Assembly (NCBI RefSeq): GCF_017348915.1
Contig: NZ_CP071383.1
Location: forward strand, 2,480,001-2,544,000
From: Leclercia pneumoniae
GTDB taxonomy: Bacteria; Pseudomonadota; Gammaproteobacteria; Enterobacterales; Enterobacteriaceae
Direction: 5' to 3'
DNA: 64,000 bases
The notes beneath the pieces are model-generated. The model had not been told where the DNA came from and searched no databases. It worked only from the letters and a program-made list of their open reading frames with translations. Position 1 is the first letter of the stretch; each line of letters begins with the position of its first letter. This document shows, piece after piece, positions 41,491 through 51,170 of the stretch. Both the position numbers and the translations under genes were made by a program.

Positions 41491-42789
41491 TTAGTTATGT
41501 GCGCCGTGCAGGTGTTGTGCGCGTGACGGAGAGTACCCCGGACGATAGCGCGCCACACTTAAATCATCAAACGGAATTGCCGGCGTCCGCCCGGAGATCA
41601 AATCGCTCAGCAGCTGACCAGAGCCACACGCCATGGTCCAGCCCAGCGTGCCGTGGCCGGTATTGAGCCACAGGTTTTTAAACGGCGTGCGGCCTACCAC
41701 AGGCGTACCGTCCGGCGTCATCGGACGCAACCCGGTCCAGAAAGTGGCCTGCTCGATAACACCGCCGCGTGGGAAAAGATCCCCGACGACCATCTCGAGC
41801 GTTTCACGCCGCGGCTGCAGCAGCTCGGTGTTAAAACCGACAATTTCAGCCATGCCACCCACGCGGATGCGGTTATCAAAGCGGGTGATGGCGATTTTAT
41901 AAGTCTCATCCAGGATGGTCGAAACCGGGGCGCCACTCTCCTCTTTCACCGGGATGGTGAGCGAGTAGCCCTTCAGCGGATAGACCGGAATGTCGACAAT
42001 GCCTTTCAGCATGGCGGTGGCGTATGAGCCAAAGGCCATAACGTAGGCGTCAGCTTTGACCACCTCTTCCCCGCATTTCACACCGTAGATTTTTTCCCCT
42101 TCGTACAGCAGCTGATCGACAGCGGTGTTGTAACGGAATTTCACCCCTGCCTGCTCCGCCATCAGAGCCAGGTTCTGGGTAAAGAGCTGGCAGTCGCCGG
42201 TTTCATCGTTAGGCAGACGCAGGCCGCCGGTCAGTTTATGCGCCACGTCCGCCAGCGCAGGCTCAATCTGGGCCAGTTGACTGGCTTCCAGCAGTTGATA
42301 AGGCACGCCCGCATCTTCCAGCACTGCAATATCACGGGTGGCGTTCTCGTACTGCTGCGCCGTGCGGAACAGCTGCAGGGTGCCGCCCTGCCGTCCTTCA
42401 TACTGGATATTGGTGCTGGCGCGCAGCGCTTTCAGGCAGTCGCGGCTGTATTCCGCCAGACGCACCATGCGGCCTTTATTCTCCATATAGTGCCGCGTGT
42501 CGCAGTTACGCAGCATCTGCCACATCCACTTTAACTGAGACTGGGTGCCATCCAGGCTTATCGCCAGCGGCGCATGGCGCTGGAACATCCATTTAATCGC
42601 CTTCAACGGCACACCGGGTGCCGCCCATGGCGCCGCATAGCCTGGCGAAATCTGCCCCGCGTTCGCGGCGCTGGTCTCCAGGGCCGGGCCCGGCTCCCGA
42701 TCGATGACGGTCACATCATGTCCCGCCTGACTCAGATACCAGGCGCTGGTTACGCCAACGACGCCACTTCCCAGTATGACAACACGCAT
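41491..42789 (-). CDS. dadA: D-amino acid dehydrogenase small subunit
   Basis: A 432-residue FAD flavoprotein of the inner membrane that oxidises D-alanine to pyruvate, feeding electrons to the respiratory chain. The dinucleotide fold is [13 protein letters not shown], and the C-terminal [13 protein letters not shown] motif is intact. ATG at 42789 matches E. coli. First gene of dadAX. Confidence 0.97.
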   Translation of the reverse strand: MRVVILGSGVVGVTSAWYLSQAGHDVTVIDREPGPALETSAANAGQISPGYAAPWAAPGVPLKAIKWMFQRHAPLAISLDGTQSQLKWMWQMLRNCDTRHYMENKGRMVRLAEYSRDCLKALRASTNIQYEGRQGGTLQLFRTAQQYENATRDIAVLEDAGVPYQLLEASQLAQIEPALADVAHKLTGGLRLPNDETGDCQLFTQNLALMAEQAGVKFRYNTAVDQLLYEGEKIYGVKCGEEVVKADAYVMAFGSYATAMLKGIVDIPVYPLKGYSLTIPVKEESGAPVSTILDETYKIAITRFDNRIRVGGMAEIVGFNTELLQPRRETLEMVVGDLFPRGGVIEQATFWTGLRPMTPDGTPVVGRTPFKNLWLNTGHGTLGWTMACGSGQLLSDLISGRTPAIPFDDLSVARYRPGYSPSRAQHLHGAHN

Positions 42790-43112
42790 AGCCACTCCGT
42801 TAATAAGCAAAAGAACAATCTTCTGATTACAGATTGATAACTCAGATGAAAATATTATTCAACATACGGCTTTTTTATGGTGACTTACCTCACACCTTCC
42901 CCATCAGGCGGGGATGGGCGTTATTTGGCATCTCCTGCTGCGCGTCATTTTTAACCAGTATAAAATACTGCCGGGACCCCATTTTACCCCGTATTGAAAA
43001 CGGGAAATCGCAAAGAAAAAAATCCTGCGTCAGCACGCTTTTGAATGGGGTGTTCTATGCTTGAAAAGAGGTTCTCCAGACAGAGAGAGCTAATCACAAT
43101 GAGGGCGCGCTA
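42790..43112. other. dadA-ycgB divergent intergenic region
   Basis: 323 bp without a gene. It holds a CRP-like site (42879-42894) and an AT-rich segment before dadA, as expected for the CRP- and Lrp-controlled dadAX promoter of E. coli. Nothing else distinct was seen. Confidence 0.5.
42879..42894. promoter_or_regulatory. CRP site upstream of dadA
   Basis: GGTGA-CTTACC-TCACA matches 9 of 10 bases of TGTGA-N6-TCACA and lies about 90-105 bp before the dadA start. E. coli dadAX is activated by CRP. Confidence 0.65.
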
Positions 43113-44645
43113 ATGGCTACTATTGATTCGATGAATAAGGACAGCACACGTCTCAACGACGGACCCGACTGGACCTTCGAGCTGCTGGATATCTATCTGG
43201 CAGAGATCGATCGGGTGGCAAAGTTGTACCGTCTGGATACCTATCCTCATCAGATTGAGGTCATCACCTCCGAACAGATGATGGACGCCTACTCCAGCGT
43301 CGGGATGCCCATCAACTATCCGCACTGGTCATTCGGCAAAAAATTTATCGAAACCGAACGCCTCTACAAGCATGGCCAGCAAGGGCTGGCGTATGAAATT
43401 GTGATTAACTCTAACCCCTGCATTGCCTATCTGATGGAAGAAAACACCATTACCATGCAGGCGTTAGTGATGGCCCACGCCTGTTACGGACACAACTCTT
43501 TCTTCAAGAACAACTATCTGTTCCGTAGCTGGACCGACGCCAGCTCAATCGTGGATTACCTGATTTTCGCCCGAAAATACATTACCGAGTGCGAAGAGCG
43601 CTACGGCGTGGATGAGGTGGAGAAGCTGCTCGACTCTTGCCACGCGCTGATGAACTATGGTGTGGATCGTTACAAACGCCCGCAGAAGATCTCTTTGCAG
43701 GAGGAGAAAGCGCGGCAGAAAAGCCGCGAAGAGTATCTGCAAAGCCAGGTGAATACGCTGTGGCGTACCCTGCCAAGACGCGAGGAGGAGAAGGCCATGC
43801 CCGAGGCTCGCCGCTATCCCTCCGAGCCGCAGGAGAATCTGCTCTATTTTATGGAGAAAAACGCCCCGCTGCTGGAGTCCTGGCAGCGTGAGATCCTGCG
43901 CATTGTGCGCAAGGTGAGCCAGTATTTCTATCCGCAGAAACAGACCCAGGTGATGAATGAAGGCTGGGCCACCTTCTGGCACTACACCATCCTTAATCAC
44001 CTGTATGACGAAGGCAAAGTGACCGAGCGCTTTATGCTGGAGTTTCTGCATAGCCACACGAATGTAGTGTTCCAGCCGCCCTATAACAGCCCCTGGTACA
44101 GCGGGATCAACCCCTACGCGCTGGGCTTTGCCATGTTCCAGGACATCAAGCGTATTTGCCAGACGCCGACCGAAGAGGACAAGTATTGGTTCCCGGACAT
44201 CGCCGGTTCAGACTGGCTGACAACGCTCCACTTCGCGATGCGCGACTTTAAGGATGAGAGCTTTATCAGCCAGTTCTTGTCTCCCAAAGTGATGCGCGAC
44301 TTCCGCCTGTTCACGGTCATGGATGACGACCGCAATAACTATCTGGAGATTTCCGCGATTCATAATGAAGAGGGATACCGTGAGATTCGCAATCGCCTCT
44401 CCTCTCAGTACAACCTGAGTAACCTTGAGCCCAATATTCAGGTGTGGAATGTGGACCTGCGGGGCGACCGTTCATTAACGCTGCGTTATATCCCGCATAA
44501 TCGCGCGCCGCTGGATAAGGGACGCAAAGAGGTGCTGAAACATGTGCATCGTCTGTGGGGATTTGACGTCACGCTGGAGCAGCAAAACGAGGATGGCAGC
44601 GTGGAGTTACTGGAACGTTGTCCCCCGCGAATGAACACGCTTTAA
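43113..44645 (+). CDS. ycgB: SpoVR family protein YcgB
   Basis: A 510-residue cytosolic protein of the SpoVR family (N-E-G-W-A-T-F-W-H-Y and H-S-N-V-like histidine blocks). The bacterial family is often RpoS-controlled and linked to an adjacent yeaH-yeaG-type kinase system elsewhere; its activity is unknown. Position beside fadR and dadA matches E. coli. Confidence 0.94.
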   Translation: MATIDSMNKDSTRLNDGPDWTFELLDIYLAEIDRVAKLYRLDTYPHQIEVITSEQMMDAYSSVGMPINYPHWSFGKKFIETERLYKHGQQGLAYEIVINSNPCIAYLMEENTITMQALVMAHACYGHNSFFKNNYLFRSWTDASSIVDYLIFARKYITECEERYGVDEVEKLLDSCHALMNYGVDRYKRPQKISLQEEKARQKSREEYLQSQVNTLWRTLPRREEEKAMPEARRYPSEPQENLLYFMEKNAPLLESWQREILRIVRKVSQYFYPQKQTQVMNEGWATFWHYTILNHLYDEGKVTERFMLEFLHSHTNVVFQPPYNSPWYSGINPYALGFAMFQDIKRICQTPTEEDKYWFPDIAGSDWLTTLHFAMRDFKDESFISQFLSPKVMRDFRLFTVMDDDRNNYLEISAIHNEEGYREIRNRLSSQYNLSNLEPNIQVWNVDLRGDRSLTLRYIPHNRAPLDKGRKEVLKHVHRLWGFDVTLEQQNEDGSVELLERCPPRMNTL

Positions 44646-44648
44646 ACA

Positions 44649-44676
44649 AAAAAGCCTCTCGATGAGAGGCTTTTTT
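44649..44676. terminator. Bidirectional terminator between ycgB and fadR
   Basis: AAAGCCTCTC-GAT-GAGAGGCTTT with A- and T-runs on the two sides. Confidence 0.9.
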
Positions 44677-45396
44677 TTAGTGACCGTGAATGGCCAGATC
44701 GCCGGGCAGCGTCTTCTGCATACGGTGCCAGATCTCACCACTCTCATGACCGTAGCGGCGTACCGTTTCGTATACTTGATCGTGCTGGCTTTCTGAACAG
44801 AGCTCGCTGAGCTTGTGGTAAAAACCGAGCGCCAACGCGCGGGCTTCCGGATTGGCGAAGTAGTGACGCCCAATGCGGGTATACAGACCTTTCATTCCGT
44901 TCAGGATCAGCCCGTAAATCGGGTTGCCGGAGGCAAAGGCCAGGCCGCGGAAGATGTTGTAATCCAGGGTGGCAAAGGCATCGGCATGATCTTCAACTTC
45001 GGTTGCACGGGCCAGCACTTCCAGCGCCTGGTCCGGATGCTGGCGGAATGCCGTGCGGATGAAGATAGTCGAGATGTTCGTGCGCACAGAGAGCAGGTTA
45101 TCGATCAACTGCGGTACACTTTCATGATCGAGGCGCGCCAGCGTTTCGAGGATGTTCAGCCCCGATGTCTCCCAGAAGTTATTCACTTTGGTCGGTTTGC
45201 CATGCTGGATCGTCAGCCAGCCATCGCGGGCCAGACGCTGCAACACTTCACGTAAGGTAGTACGGGTAACGCCAATCAGTTCAGAGAGTTCTCGTTCAGC
45301 GGGAAGGATCGATCCAGGTGGGAAACGGTTATTCCAGATGCTTTCGATGATGTACTCTTCCGCGAAACCCGCCGGGCTTTGCGCCTTAATGACCAT
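44677..45396 (-). CDS. fadR: Fatty acid metabolism regulator FadR
   Basis: A 239-residue GntR-type regulator that represses fad genes and activates fabA/fabB, releasing DNA when long-chain acyl-CoA binds. The winged helix is at residues 10-75 ([20 protein letters not shown]). The ATG at 45396 gives the E. coli length. Divergent from nhaB. Confidence 0.97.
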   Translation of the reverse strand: MVIKAQSPAGFAEEYIIESIWNNRFPPGSILPAERELSELIGVTRTTLREVLQRLARDGWLTIQHGKPTKVNNFWETSGLNILETLARLDHESVPQLIDNLLSVRTNISTIFIRTAFRQHPDQALEVLARATEVEDHADAFATLDYNIFRGLAFASGNPIYGLILNGMKGLYTRIGRHYFANPEARALALGFYHKLSELCSESQHDQVYETVRRYGHESGEIWHRMQKTLPGDLAIHGH

Positions 45397-45592
45397 AGTG
45401 AGATTTCCATTACACAGCTTTTTGCTAATGGACTCATCATACCAGAGGCAGGCAGAGGCAGATAGCGCAGCGACGCGAGAAAAAAGGGATCGCTGTTCTA
45501 TTTTTGTCAATTTACGTCTGCCTCCATGCCCCCTGTGCAGCTCAGTTGCGTATACTTAAATTGTAATTATGTGATGGGCAAGGAAATCTGCT

Positions 45593-47131
45593 GTGGAAAT
45601 GTCTTATGGGCGCGCTTTTTGGCGCAATTTTTTAGGTCAGTCGCCGGACTGGTACAAACTGACTCTTCTCGCGTTTTTGATTATCAACCCGGTAATCTTT
45701 TTCATTCATCCCTTCACCGCGGGCTGGCTGCTGGTGGCGGAGTTTATTTTCACCCTGGCGATGGCGCTAAAATGTTATCCGCTGTTGCCCGGTGGGCTGC
45801 TGGCCTTCGAGGCGGTCGTGATCGGCATGACCAGCGCGGACCACGTGAAAACAGAGCTGGCGAATAATCTGGAAGTCTTGCTGCTGCTGATGTTTATGGT
45901 GGCAGGGATCTTCTTTATGAAGCAGTTGCTGCTGTTTATCTTCACGCGCCTGCTGCTGAGCATTCCGTCAAAGACCCTGCTCTCCCTTGCTTTCTGCTGC
46001 GCAGCCGCATTCCTGTCGGCGTTTTTGGATGCGCTGACGGTAGTGGCGGTGGTCATCAGCGTCGCCGTGGGCTTTTACGATATTTATCACCGGTTCGCCT
46101 CCTCGCGCCCGGCAGAGACGCTACAGGATGACAGCCATGTCGATGCCCAACAGCGCGATGTGCTGGAGCAGTTTCGCGCCTTTTTACGCAGCCTGATGAT
46201 GCACGCCGGGGTGGGTACCGCGCTGGGTGGCGTCATGACCATGGTCGGCGAGCCGCAGAACCTGATTATCGCTAAAGCGGTGGGCTGGGGCTTTGGTGAC
46301 TTCTTCCTGCGCATTGCACCCGTTAGCGTGCCAGTTCTGGTGTGCGGGCTCTTTACTTGCTGGCTGGTGGAAAAGAGAAAATGGTTTGGCTACGGTACTG
46401 AACTGCCTGCCCCGGTACGCCAGGTGCTGCAGGATTATGATGCGAAAAGCCGCAGCCAGCGGACTCGTCAGCAGACGCTTAACCTGATTGTCCAGGGGGT
46501 CATTGGCGTCTGGCTGATCATTGCCCTGGCGTTTCATCTTGCTGAGGTAGGCCTGATTGGCCTGTCGGTGATTATTCTCGCCACCTCGCTCACCGGCGTG
46601 ACCGACGAACACGCCATCGGTAAGGCGTTTACCGAGGCGCTGCCTTTTACCGCTCTGCTGGCGGTCTTTTTTGCGGTGGTGGCGGTCATTGTTGATCAGC
46701 AACTGTTTGCGCCTATTATCCACTTTGTTCTGCAGGCCGAGCCGGACGCGCAGCTCACGCTGTTTTATCTCTTTAACGGCCTGCTGTCGTCGATTTCGGA
46801 CAACGTCTTTGTAGGCTCGGTCTATATTAACGAAGCCAAAGCGGCGCTGGAGAGCGGAGCCATTGATCGCCAGCAGTTCGAGATGCTGGCGGTGGCGATC
46901 AACACCGGGACTAACCTCCCCTCGGTTGCCACTCCAAACGGCCAGGCCGCCTTCCTCTTCCTGCTCACCTCTGCGCTGGCCCCACTCATCAGGCTCTCTT
47001 ATGGCCGCATGGTATGGATGGCGTTGCCCTACACGGTGGTCTTAACGCTGGTTGGTTTGTTGTGCGTCAAAATTATGTTGATTCCTCTTACCCACTGGAT
47101 GATCGGGGCGGGTATACTGGCCGCGCAATAA
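45593..47131 (+). CDS. nhaB: Sodium/proton antiporter NhaB
   Basis: A 512-residue inner-membrane Na+/H+ antiporter with about 12 segments. The conserved [11 protein letters not shown] and [11 protein letters not shown] blocks are intact. GTG at 45593 (V-E-M-S-Y-G-R) corresponds to the E. coli start. Confidence 0.96.
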   Translation: MEMSYGRAFWRNFLGQSPDWYKLTLLAFLIINPVIFFIHPFTAGWLLVAEFIFTLAMALKCYPLLPGGLLAFEAVVIGMTSADHVKTELANNLEVLLLLMFMVAGIFFMKQLLLFIFTRLLLSIPSKTLLSLAFCCAAAFLSAFLDALTVVAVVISVAVGFYDIYHRFASSRPAETLQDDSHVDAQQRDVLEQFRAFLRSLMMHAGVGTALGGVMTMVGEPQNLIIAKAVGWGFGDFFLRIAPVSVPVLVCGLFTCWLVEKRKWFGYGTELPAPVRQVLQDYDAKSRSQRTRQQTLNLIVQGVIGVWLIIALAFHLAEVGLIGLSVIILATSLTGVTDEHAIGKAFTEALPFTALLAVFFAVVAVIVDQQLFAPIIHFVLQAEPDAQLTLFYLFNGLLSSISDNVFVGSVYINEAKAALESGAIDRQQFEMLAVAINTGTNLPSVATPNGQAAFLFLLTSALAPLIRLSYGRMVWMALPYTVVLTLVGLLCVKIMLIPLTHWMIGAGILAAQ

Positions 47132-47134
47132 GTC

Positions 47135-47168
47135 AGTCAAACCGGGCAGTCAGATGCCCGGTTTGACT
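47135..47168 (+). terminator. Terminator after nhaB
   Basis: A perfect 14-bp stem AGTCAAACCGGGCA / TGCCCGGTTTGACT with loop GTCAGA, followed by TTTCC, three bases after the stop. Confidence 0.8.
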
Positions 47169-47275
47169 TTCCGCATGATAAATATCCGATTACGTTTTAT
47201 TTTTCGCTGAGCAGGTGGCGTGTGAAATGAATTCGTTTACACTGCGCTTTCTAAGCATGTCCCAGGGAAATGATT

Positions 47276-47806
47276 ATGTTGAGATTTTTGAACCAGTGCT
47301 CGCGCGGTCGCGGAGCGTGGTTATTGATGGCGCTGACCGCCTTTGCGCTGGAAATGGTCGCGCTGTGGTTCCAGCATGTGATGCTGCTGCAACCCTGCGT
47401 GATGTGTATCTATGAGCGTTGTGCACTATTTGGCATTATGGGTGCCGGTCTGGTCGGCGCTATCGCGCCGAAGACGCCGTTACGCTACGCGGCTATCGCC
47501 ATCTGGTTATACAGCGCCTGGCAAGGCGTTGAGTTGGCCTGGCAGCACACCATGATCCAGCTGCACCCCTCGCCGTTTATGACCTGCGATTTTGCCGCTC
47601 GCTTCCCAGGCTGGCTGCCGCTGGATAAATGGCTGCCGCAGGTGTTCGTGGCATCGGGCGACTGCTCTGTGCGTCAGTGGGAGTTTCTGTCACTGGAGAT
47701 GCCGCAGTGGCTGGTTGGTATTTTTGCGGCTTACTTCATCGTGGCGCTGCTGGTACTGATTGCTCAACCCTTCAAACCGAAAAAACGCGATCTGTTTGGT
47801 CGGTAA
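47276..47806 (+). CDS. dsbB: Disulfide bond formation protein B
   Basis: A 176-residue inner-membrane protein with four segments that reoxidises DsbA and passes electrons to quinone. Both cysteine pairs are present: Q-P-C-V-M-C and the second-loop T-C-D-F / G-D-C-S. ATG at 47276 has AGGGA upstream and the E. coli length. Confidence 0.97.
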   Translation: MLRFLNQCSRGRGAWLLMALTAFALEMVALWFQHVMLLQPCVMCIYERCALFGIMGAGLVGAIAPKTPLRYAAIAIWLYSAWQGVELAWQHTMIQLHPSPFMTCDFAARFPGWLPLDKWLPQVFVASGDCSVRQWEFLSLEMPQWLVGIFAAYFIVALLVLIAQPFKPKKRDLFGR

Positions 47807-47819
47807 TGAATGCGAATAA

Positions 47820-47842
47820 AAAAACCCGCCTCGGCGGGTTTT
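47820..47842. terminator. Bidirectional terminator between dsbB and ycgN
   Basis: AAAACCCGCC-TC-GGCGGGTTTT with A- and T-runs. E. coli has umuDC and hlyE in this interval; here only this terminator lies between the genes. Confidence 0.9.
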
Positions 47843-47849
47843 TTTATGT

Positions 47850-48290
47850 TTAACGATTGGGATGATTCAAAATGTGGTCTTCCCAGTCGCGCACCTCAGA
47901 CTCTTTCACCGCAATATGGCGTACCGAAATACGCTCGCCGTGCATCGCCGCTTTCGAACCGGTCAATAACGGGTGCCACGTCGGTAACCCCTTCCCTTCC
48001 GCCAGCAGACGATAGGCGCAGGTATGGGGCAACCACTCGAAGGTTGGCAGGTTATCACGGGTCAATTTTATGCAGTCCGGCTCAAGCTCGAAGCGACGCT
48101 CATAATTACGACACTGACAGGTTTTAATATTGAGTTGGTTGCAGGCGACGTTAGTGAAATAGATCTCATCAGAGTCTTCATCCATCAGCTTATGCAGGCA
48201 GCACTGCCCGCAGCCATCGCACAACGATTCCCACTCCGCGTCGGTCATTTCGTCGAGAGTTTTGCTTTGCCAGAAAGGGATTTCGCTCAT
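47850..48290 (-). CDS. ycgN: UPF0260 cysteine-cluster protein YcgN
   Basis: A 146-residue cytosolic protein with [10 protein letters not shown] and C-Q-C-R-N-Y-E, a probable zinc or iron-sulfur site (UPF0260). Function unknown. The ATG at 48290 (M-S-E-I-P-F-W-Q) is used; a GTG at 48302 also gives an open start similar to the longer E. coli annotation. Confidence 0.92.
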   Translation of the reverse strand: MSEIPFWQSKTLDEMTDAEWESLCDGCGQCCLHKLMDEDSDEIYFTNVACNQLNIKTCQCRNYERRFELEPDCIKLTRDNLPTFEWLPHTCAYRLLAEGKGLPTWHPLLTGSKAAMHGERISVRHIAVKESEVRDWEDHILNHPNR

Positions 48291-48384
48291 AAGGATGTCC
48301 ACACGTCAAAAAGAAAGCGCACCTTATAACCAGTCTGGCACGGGGATGCAAGTTTTGCCGCCCATTAGCGGCGGCAAGCTGTGC

Positions 48385-49044
48385 TTACAGCACGCGGGTT
48401 TTCAGCGACTGGCCTTTAAAAGCCACTTCCAGTTCATCACCGCTATTCAACGGCCCAACCCCATCCGGGGTGCCCGTCAGGATCACATCACCCGGTTTCA
48501 GGGTGAAGAAACGGCTCATATAGGCAATAAGCGGGACGATTTTATGGATCATGTCTGCCGTGGTGCCTTCCTGACGCACTTCGCCGTTCACCTTGAGGCT
48601 GAGCGGGGTATTTTGTGGATCGTCAGGAAATTCAGAAACAGGCACAAATCCGGAGATCGGGCAGGAATTATCAAAACCTTTGGCTTTTTCCCACGGCTGA
48701 CCGGCTTTTTTCATTTTACCCTGTACGTCGCGCAGCGTCAGATCCAGCGCCACACCATAACCCGCTATCGCTTTCTGGACATGCTCTTCCGAGGCCTGAC
48801 GAAGCGTTGCGCCAATCAGTACCGCCAGCTCAACTTCATGATGGACTGATCCCAGCCCCTGCGGCAGGGCCAGCGGCTGGCGAATATCGCAAAGCGCTGT
48901 TTCAGGTTTAATAAACAGCACGGGTTCGTCCGGAACCGCGCTACCCATTTCCTGAATATGCTTCGCATAATTACTGCCTACGCAAACTACTTTACTTACA
49001 GGATAATCGAGTAATGCCCCTTGCCAGTTATGATGCTGATACAT
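48385..49044 (-). CDS. ycgM: Fumarylacetoacetate hydrolase family protein YcgM
   Basis: A 219-residue FAH-fold enzyme with the metal-binding H-H-E-V-E-L-A-V-L and F-D-N-S-C-P-I-S-G blocks. Related proteins act as acylpyruvase or oxaloacetate decarboxylase; the substrate of YcgM is not settled. Confidence 0.92.
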   Translation of the reverse strand: MYQHHNWQGALLDYPVSKVVCVGSNYAKHIQEMGSAVPDEPVLFIKPETALCDIRQPLALPQGLGSVHHEVELAVLIGATLRQASEEHVQKAIAGYGVALDLTLRDVQGKMKKAGQPWEKAKGFDNSCPISGFVPVSEFPDDPQNTPLSLKVNGEVRQEGTTADMIHKIVPLIAYMSRFFTLKPGDVILTGTPDGVGPLNSGDELEVAFKGQSLKTRVL

Positions 49045-49090
49045 AATCGTCCCCTAAAAGGTTAATGTGACGCTGACAGATAATTCTGAA

Positions 49091-49399
49091 CTACTTTTTT
49101 CCCTGCTCCGCAAGATGCTGTTTAAGTAAATTCTCCGGAGGAGGAGGAAGTTGTAAATAATAGCCTTGCTCGGCCAGTGCGGTTTTTACTTTTTCGAGAT
49201 CGGCATTGATCAATTTTTTACGGCCATCCAGCGGCAGAAGCATCGCCAGCTGGCGTGGACCAAACTGCTTCAGTAATTCTTCAGGCACGCGGGAAAAATC
49301 GTCTTTTTTTTCGACATACAGATAAGCCTGGTCGCGTTGGGTACTTCTATAGATCACACAAAACATACTTTTACTCTTTTTGATGCGTAATTTCGACAT
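49091..49399 (-). CDS. ycgL: YcgL domain protein
   Basis: A 102-residue cytoplasmic protein matching E. coli YcgL ([20 protein letters not shown]). Function unknown. In E. coli minC lies divergently next to it; here phage sequence begins within about 100 bp upstream. Confidence 0.94.
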   Translation of the reverse strand: MSKLRIKKSKSMFCVIYRSTQRDQAYLYVEKKDDFSRVPEELLKQFGPRQLAMLLPLDGRKKLINADLEKVKTALAEQGYYLQLPPPPENLLKQHLAEQGKK

Positions 49400-49505
49400 A
49401 CGCTATCACCAACCAAACCCGCACCACAAGCCAGCCAGCTTAAAATGGGTTTGCAGATTTTTGCCTTCCTCTGCTCATTTGTGTCAATCCTGTGGCACAT
49501 TCCCG

Positions 49506-49895
49506 TCACATCACCGGGCATTCGTCGAACTCACCCGACCGCGCATCATTGATGATGTACTTGATCACCCCAAACACCGCCAGCGCATCTGACGTATTCT
49601 CCCTGTCCACCGGCAACTCCTCCCATCTCCCATCAGCAAGATTCTCCAGGTGTGGTCGCGGATGAGTCCGGTACCGCTTTATCCTGAATTCACCCTCAAG
49701 AGCACAAACAAGAAGAGAACCGTCGCAGGGCTTCAATACCGAGTCGATGAGCAGCAGCGCACCGGACATGATTCCGGCTCGATAGTGAGTCTCTGCCGCG
49801 CGCATGTAGTACGTGGCTGACGGATGGCTTATGAGCATCGAGTCAAGTGATATACGTGATTCGGTGAAGTCTGCTGCGGGTGATGGAAAGCCCAT
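49506..49895 (-). CDS. HumD-like UmuD' homologue, non-cleaving
   Basis: A 129-residue S24-fold protein that begins M-G-F-P-S-P-A-A-D, the point where RecA-stimulated cleavage of UmuD leaves UmuD'. So the N-terminal arm is absent by design. The serine-bearing G-D-S-M of UmuD is replaced by A-E-T-H-Y-R, while the lysine region E-F-R-I-K-R-Y remains. It should therefore act as ready-made UmuD', like HumD of phage P1, and partner a UmuC-type polymerase to tolerate DNA damage. ATG at 49895 has GGAG upstream and a strong LexA box 21 bp before it. Confidence 0.82.
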   Translation of the reverse strand: MGFPSPAADFTESRISLDSMLISHPSATYYMRAAETHYRAGIMSGALLLIDSVLKPCDGSLLVCALEGEFRIKRYRTHPRPHLENLADGRWEELPVDRENTSDALAVFGVIKYIINDARSGEFDECPVM

Positions 49896-49915
49896 GATCT
49901 GCACTCCAATTTATA

Positions 49916-49931
49916 CTGTATACATATACAG
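49916..49931. promoter_or_regulatory. LexA (SOS) box
   Basis: CTGTATACATATACAG is a full CTG-N10-CAG palindrome with the favoured alternating AT core. It lies 21-36 bp upstream of the UmuD'-like start, placing that gene in the SOS regulon. Confidence 0.9.
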
Positions 49932-50142
49932 TGCATCACCCATTGAGATTGATCAACACGCATTGGGCAGCCATATTAGAACAGCAATATGATGAGAATT
50001 ACGCCTGATAGGTTTTTAAAAGCGAATGAATCATTTGCGCGCCTAAGCTAAATTTAGATGTACATCACAGTAATCACGAGTATCAGTTTGCAATTGAATA
50101 ATTATCCATTGTATAGTTTTGTTTTTTGCGCGAATTTACACA

Positions 50143-51138
50143 ATGAATCAACGTATTGTCTGGCTGGACAACATAAGAGCTCTGTCTTGCATTCTGGTGG
50201 TGCTTCTTCATGCTGCTGCTCCATATCTATATAAATTTCAGAAAATAGATATATCTACCTGGTATGTGGCGAATATTATCGACTCATTTACCAGAGTCTG
50301 CGTACCTCTATTTTTTATGATTTCGGGGTACATCTTTATGCGCAATAAAGATGTTAAAACCAAGAATATTATAAAACTTGTGGTGAATTTGGTTTTTTAT
50401 AGCTCAATCTCCGTGGCATATATTGCATATGCTTACGGCATTGTTCCATCTCTTGAGACTTTGTTTAAAGCTATAACAAAACCCGTTTTCTATCATTTGT
50501 GGTTTTTCTACACGATAATTCTGTGCTATATCTTCTTCTGTATTTTTCAGGTTAAGCAAGTATCACCTAAAAAAATGATTTTCGTGGCTTCGATCATCTT
50601 TGTATTTTTCAATCTCAGATCATTCCACTTCACGAGAACTCTTTTTGATTTTGAAATGAAAGGAGTGCTGTTCCTGGATGAGTCGACTTTGTTTTACCTT
50701 GTCTATGCAGCGCTCGGGGCGTCGTTAGGTGCTGCTGAGAGTAATGGCAAGAATAATAAGCTATATCTTCTTGGTTTTGTTGTGTTCTCGGCTTTAACCG
50801 CAGTATTTACCGCGCTAGCCTCTCACAAGGGAGGGACTTGGTTTGGCGGGTTCTACAGCAACTTCTCATTCCTGGTTCTTTGGGCATCAATTTGCATGTT
50901 CATCTTCATAAAGAACTGCGGCGATTCATTTCTTATTTTTGGGAAGGCAACACCATTCATAGCATCGGTTTCTCTGCCTGTTTATGGTCTGCACGCTCTT
51001 GTACTTGATTATATAAATAAGGTGCACAAAGATTCCAACTACTTTGATATCCTGTATGTATTTTCAGTAGGGGCTATAGTCAGCGTCGCGATGGGATATT
51101 TGATTTATAAGCTAGACACCAGAAGATTTGTTTCATGA
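50143..51138 (+). CDS. Acyltransferase family 3 membrane protein (WecH/Oac-like)
   Basis: A 331-residue protein with about ten membrane segments. The N-terminal W-L-D-N-I-R-A-L-S-C-I-L-V-V-L-L-H holds the conserved Arg and His of the Acyl_transf_3 family, and V-P-L-F-F-M-I-S-G-Y follows. It resembles WecH and phage O-antigen acetylases, so it may add acetyl groups to surface polysaccharide during lysogeny. Base composition is clearly AT-rich compared with the host. The ATG at 50143 (M-N-Q-R-I-V-W) fits the family start. No partner gene on the same strand. Confidence 0.85.
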   Translation: MNQRIVWLDNIRALSCILVVLLHAAAPYLYKFQKIDISTWYVANIIDSFTRVCVPLFFMISGYIFMRNKDVKTKNIIKLVVNLVFYSSISVAYIAYAYGIVPSLETLFKAITKPVFYHLWFFYTIILCYIFFCIFQVKQVSPKKMIFVASIIFVFFNLRSFHFTRTLFDFEMKGVLFLDESTLFYLVYAALGASLGAAESNGKNNKLYLLGFVVFSALTAVFTALASHKGGTWFGGFYSNFSFLVLWASICMFIFIKNCGDSFLIFGKATPFIASVSLPVYGLHALVLDYINKVHKDSNYFDILYVFSVGAIVSVAMGYLIYKLDTRRFVS

Positions 51139-51143
51139 TTTAA

Positions 51144-51166
51144 TTGGCAAGGCATCCCCTTGCCAA
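51144..51166. terminator. Hairpin terminator between acyltransferase and SGNH hydrolase genes
   Basis: TTGGCAAGG-CATCC-CCTTGCCAA, a perfect 9-bp stem, between the two convergent stops. Confidence 0.75.
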
Positions 51167-51170
51167 AATC

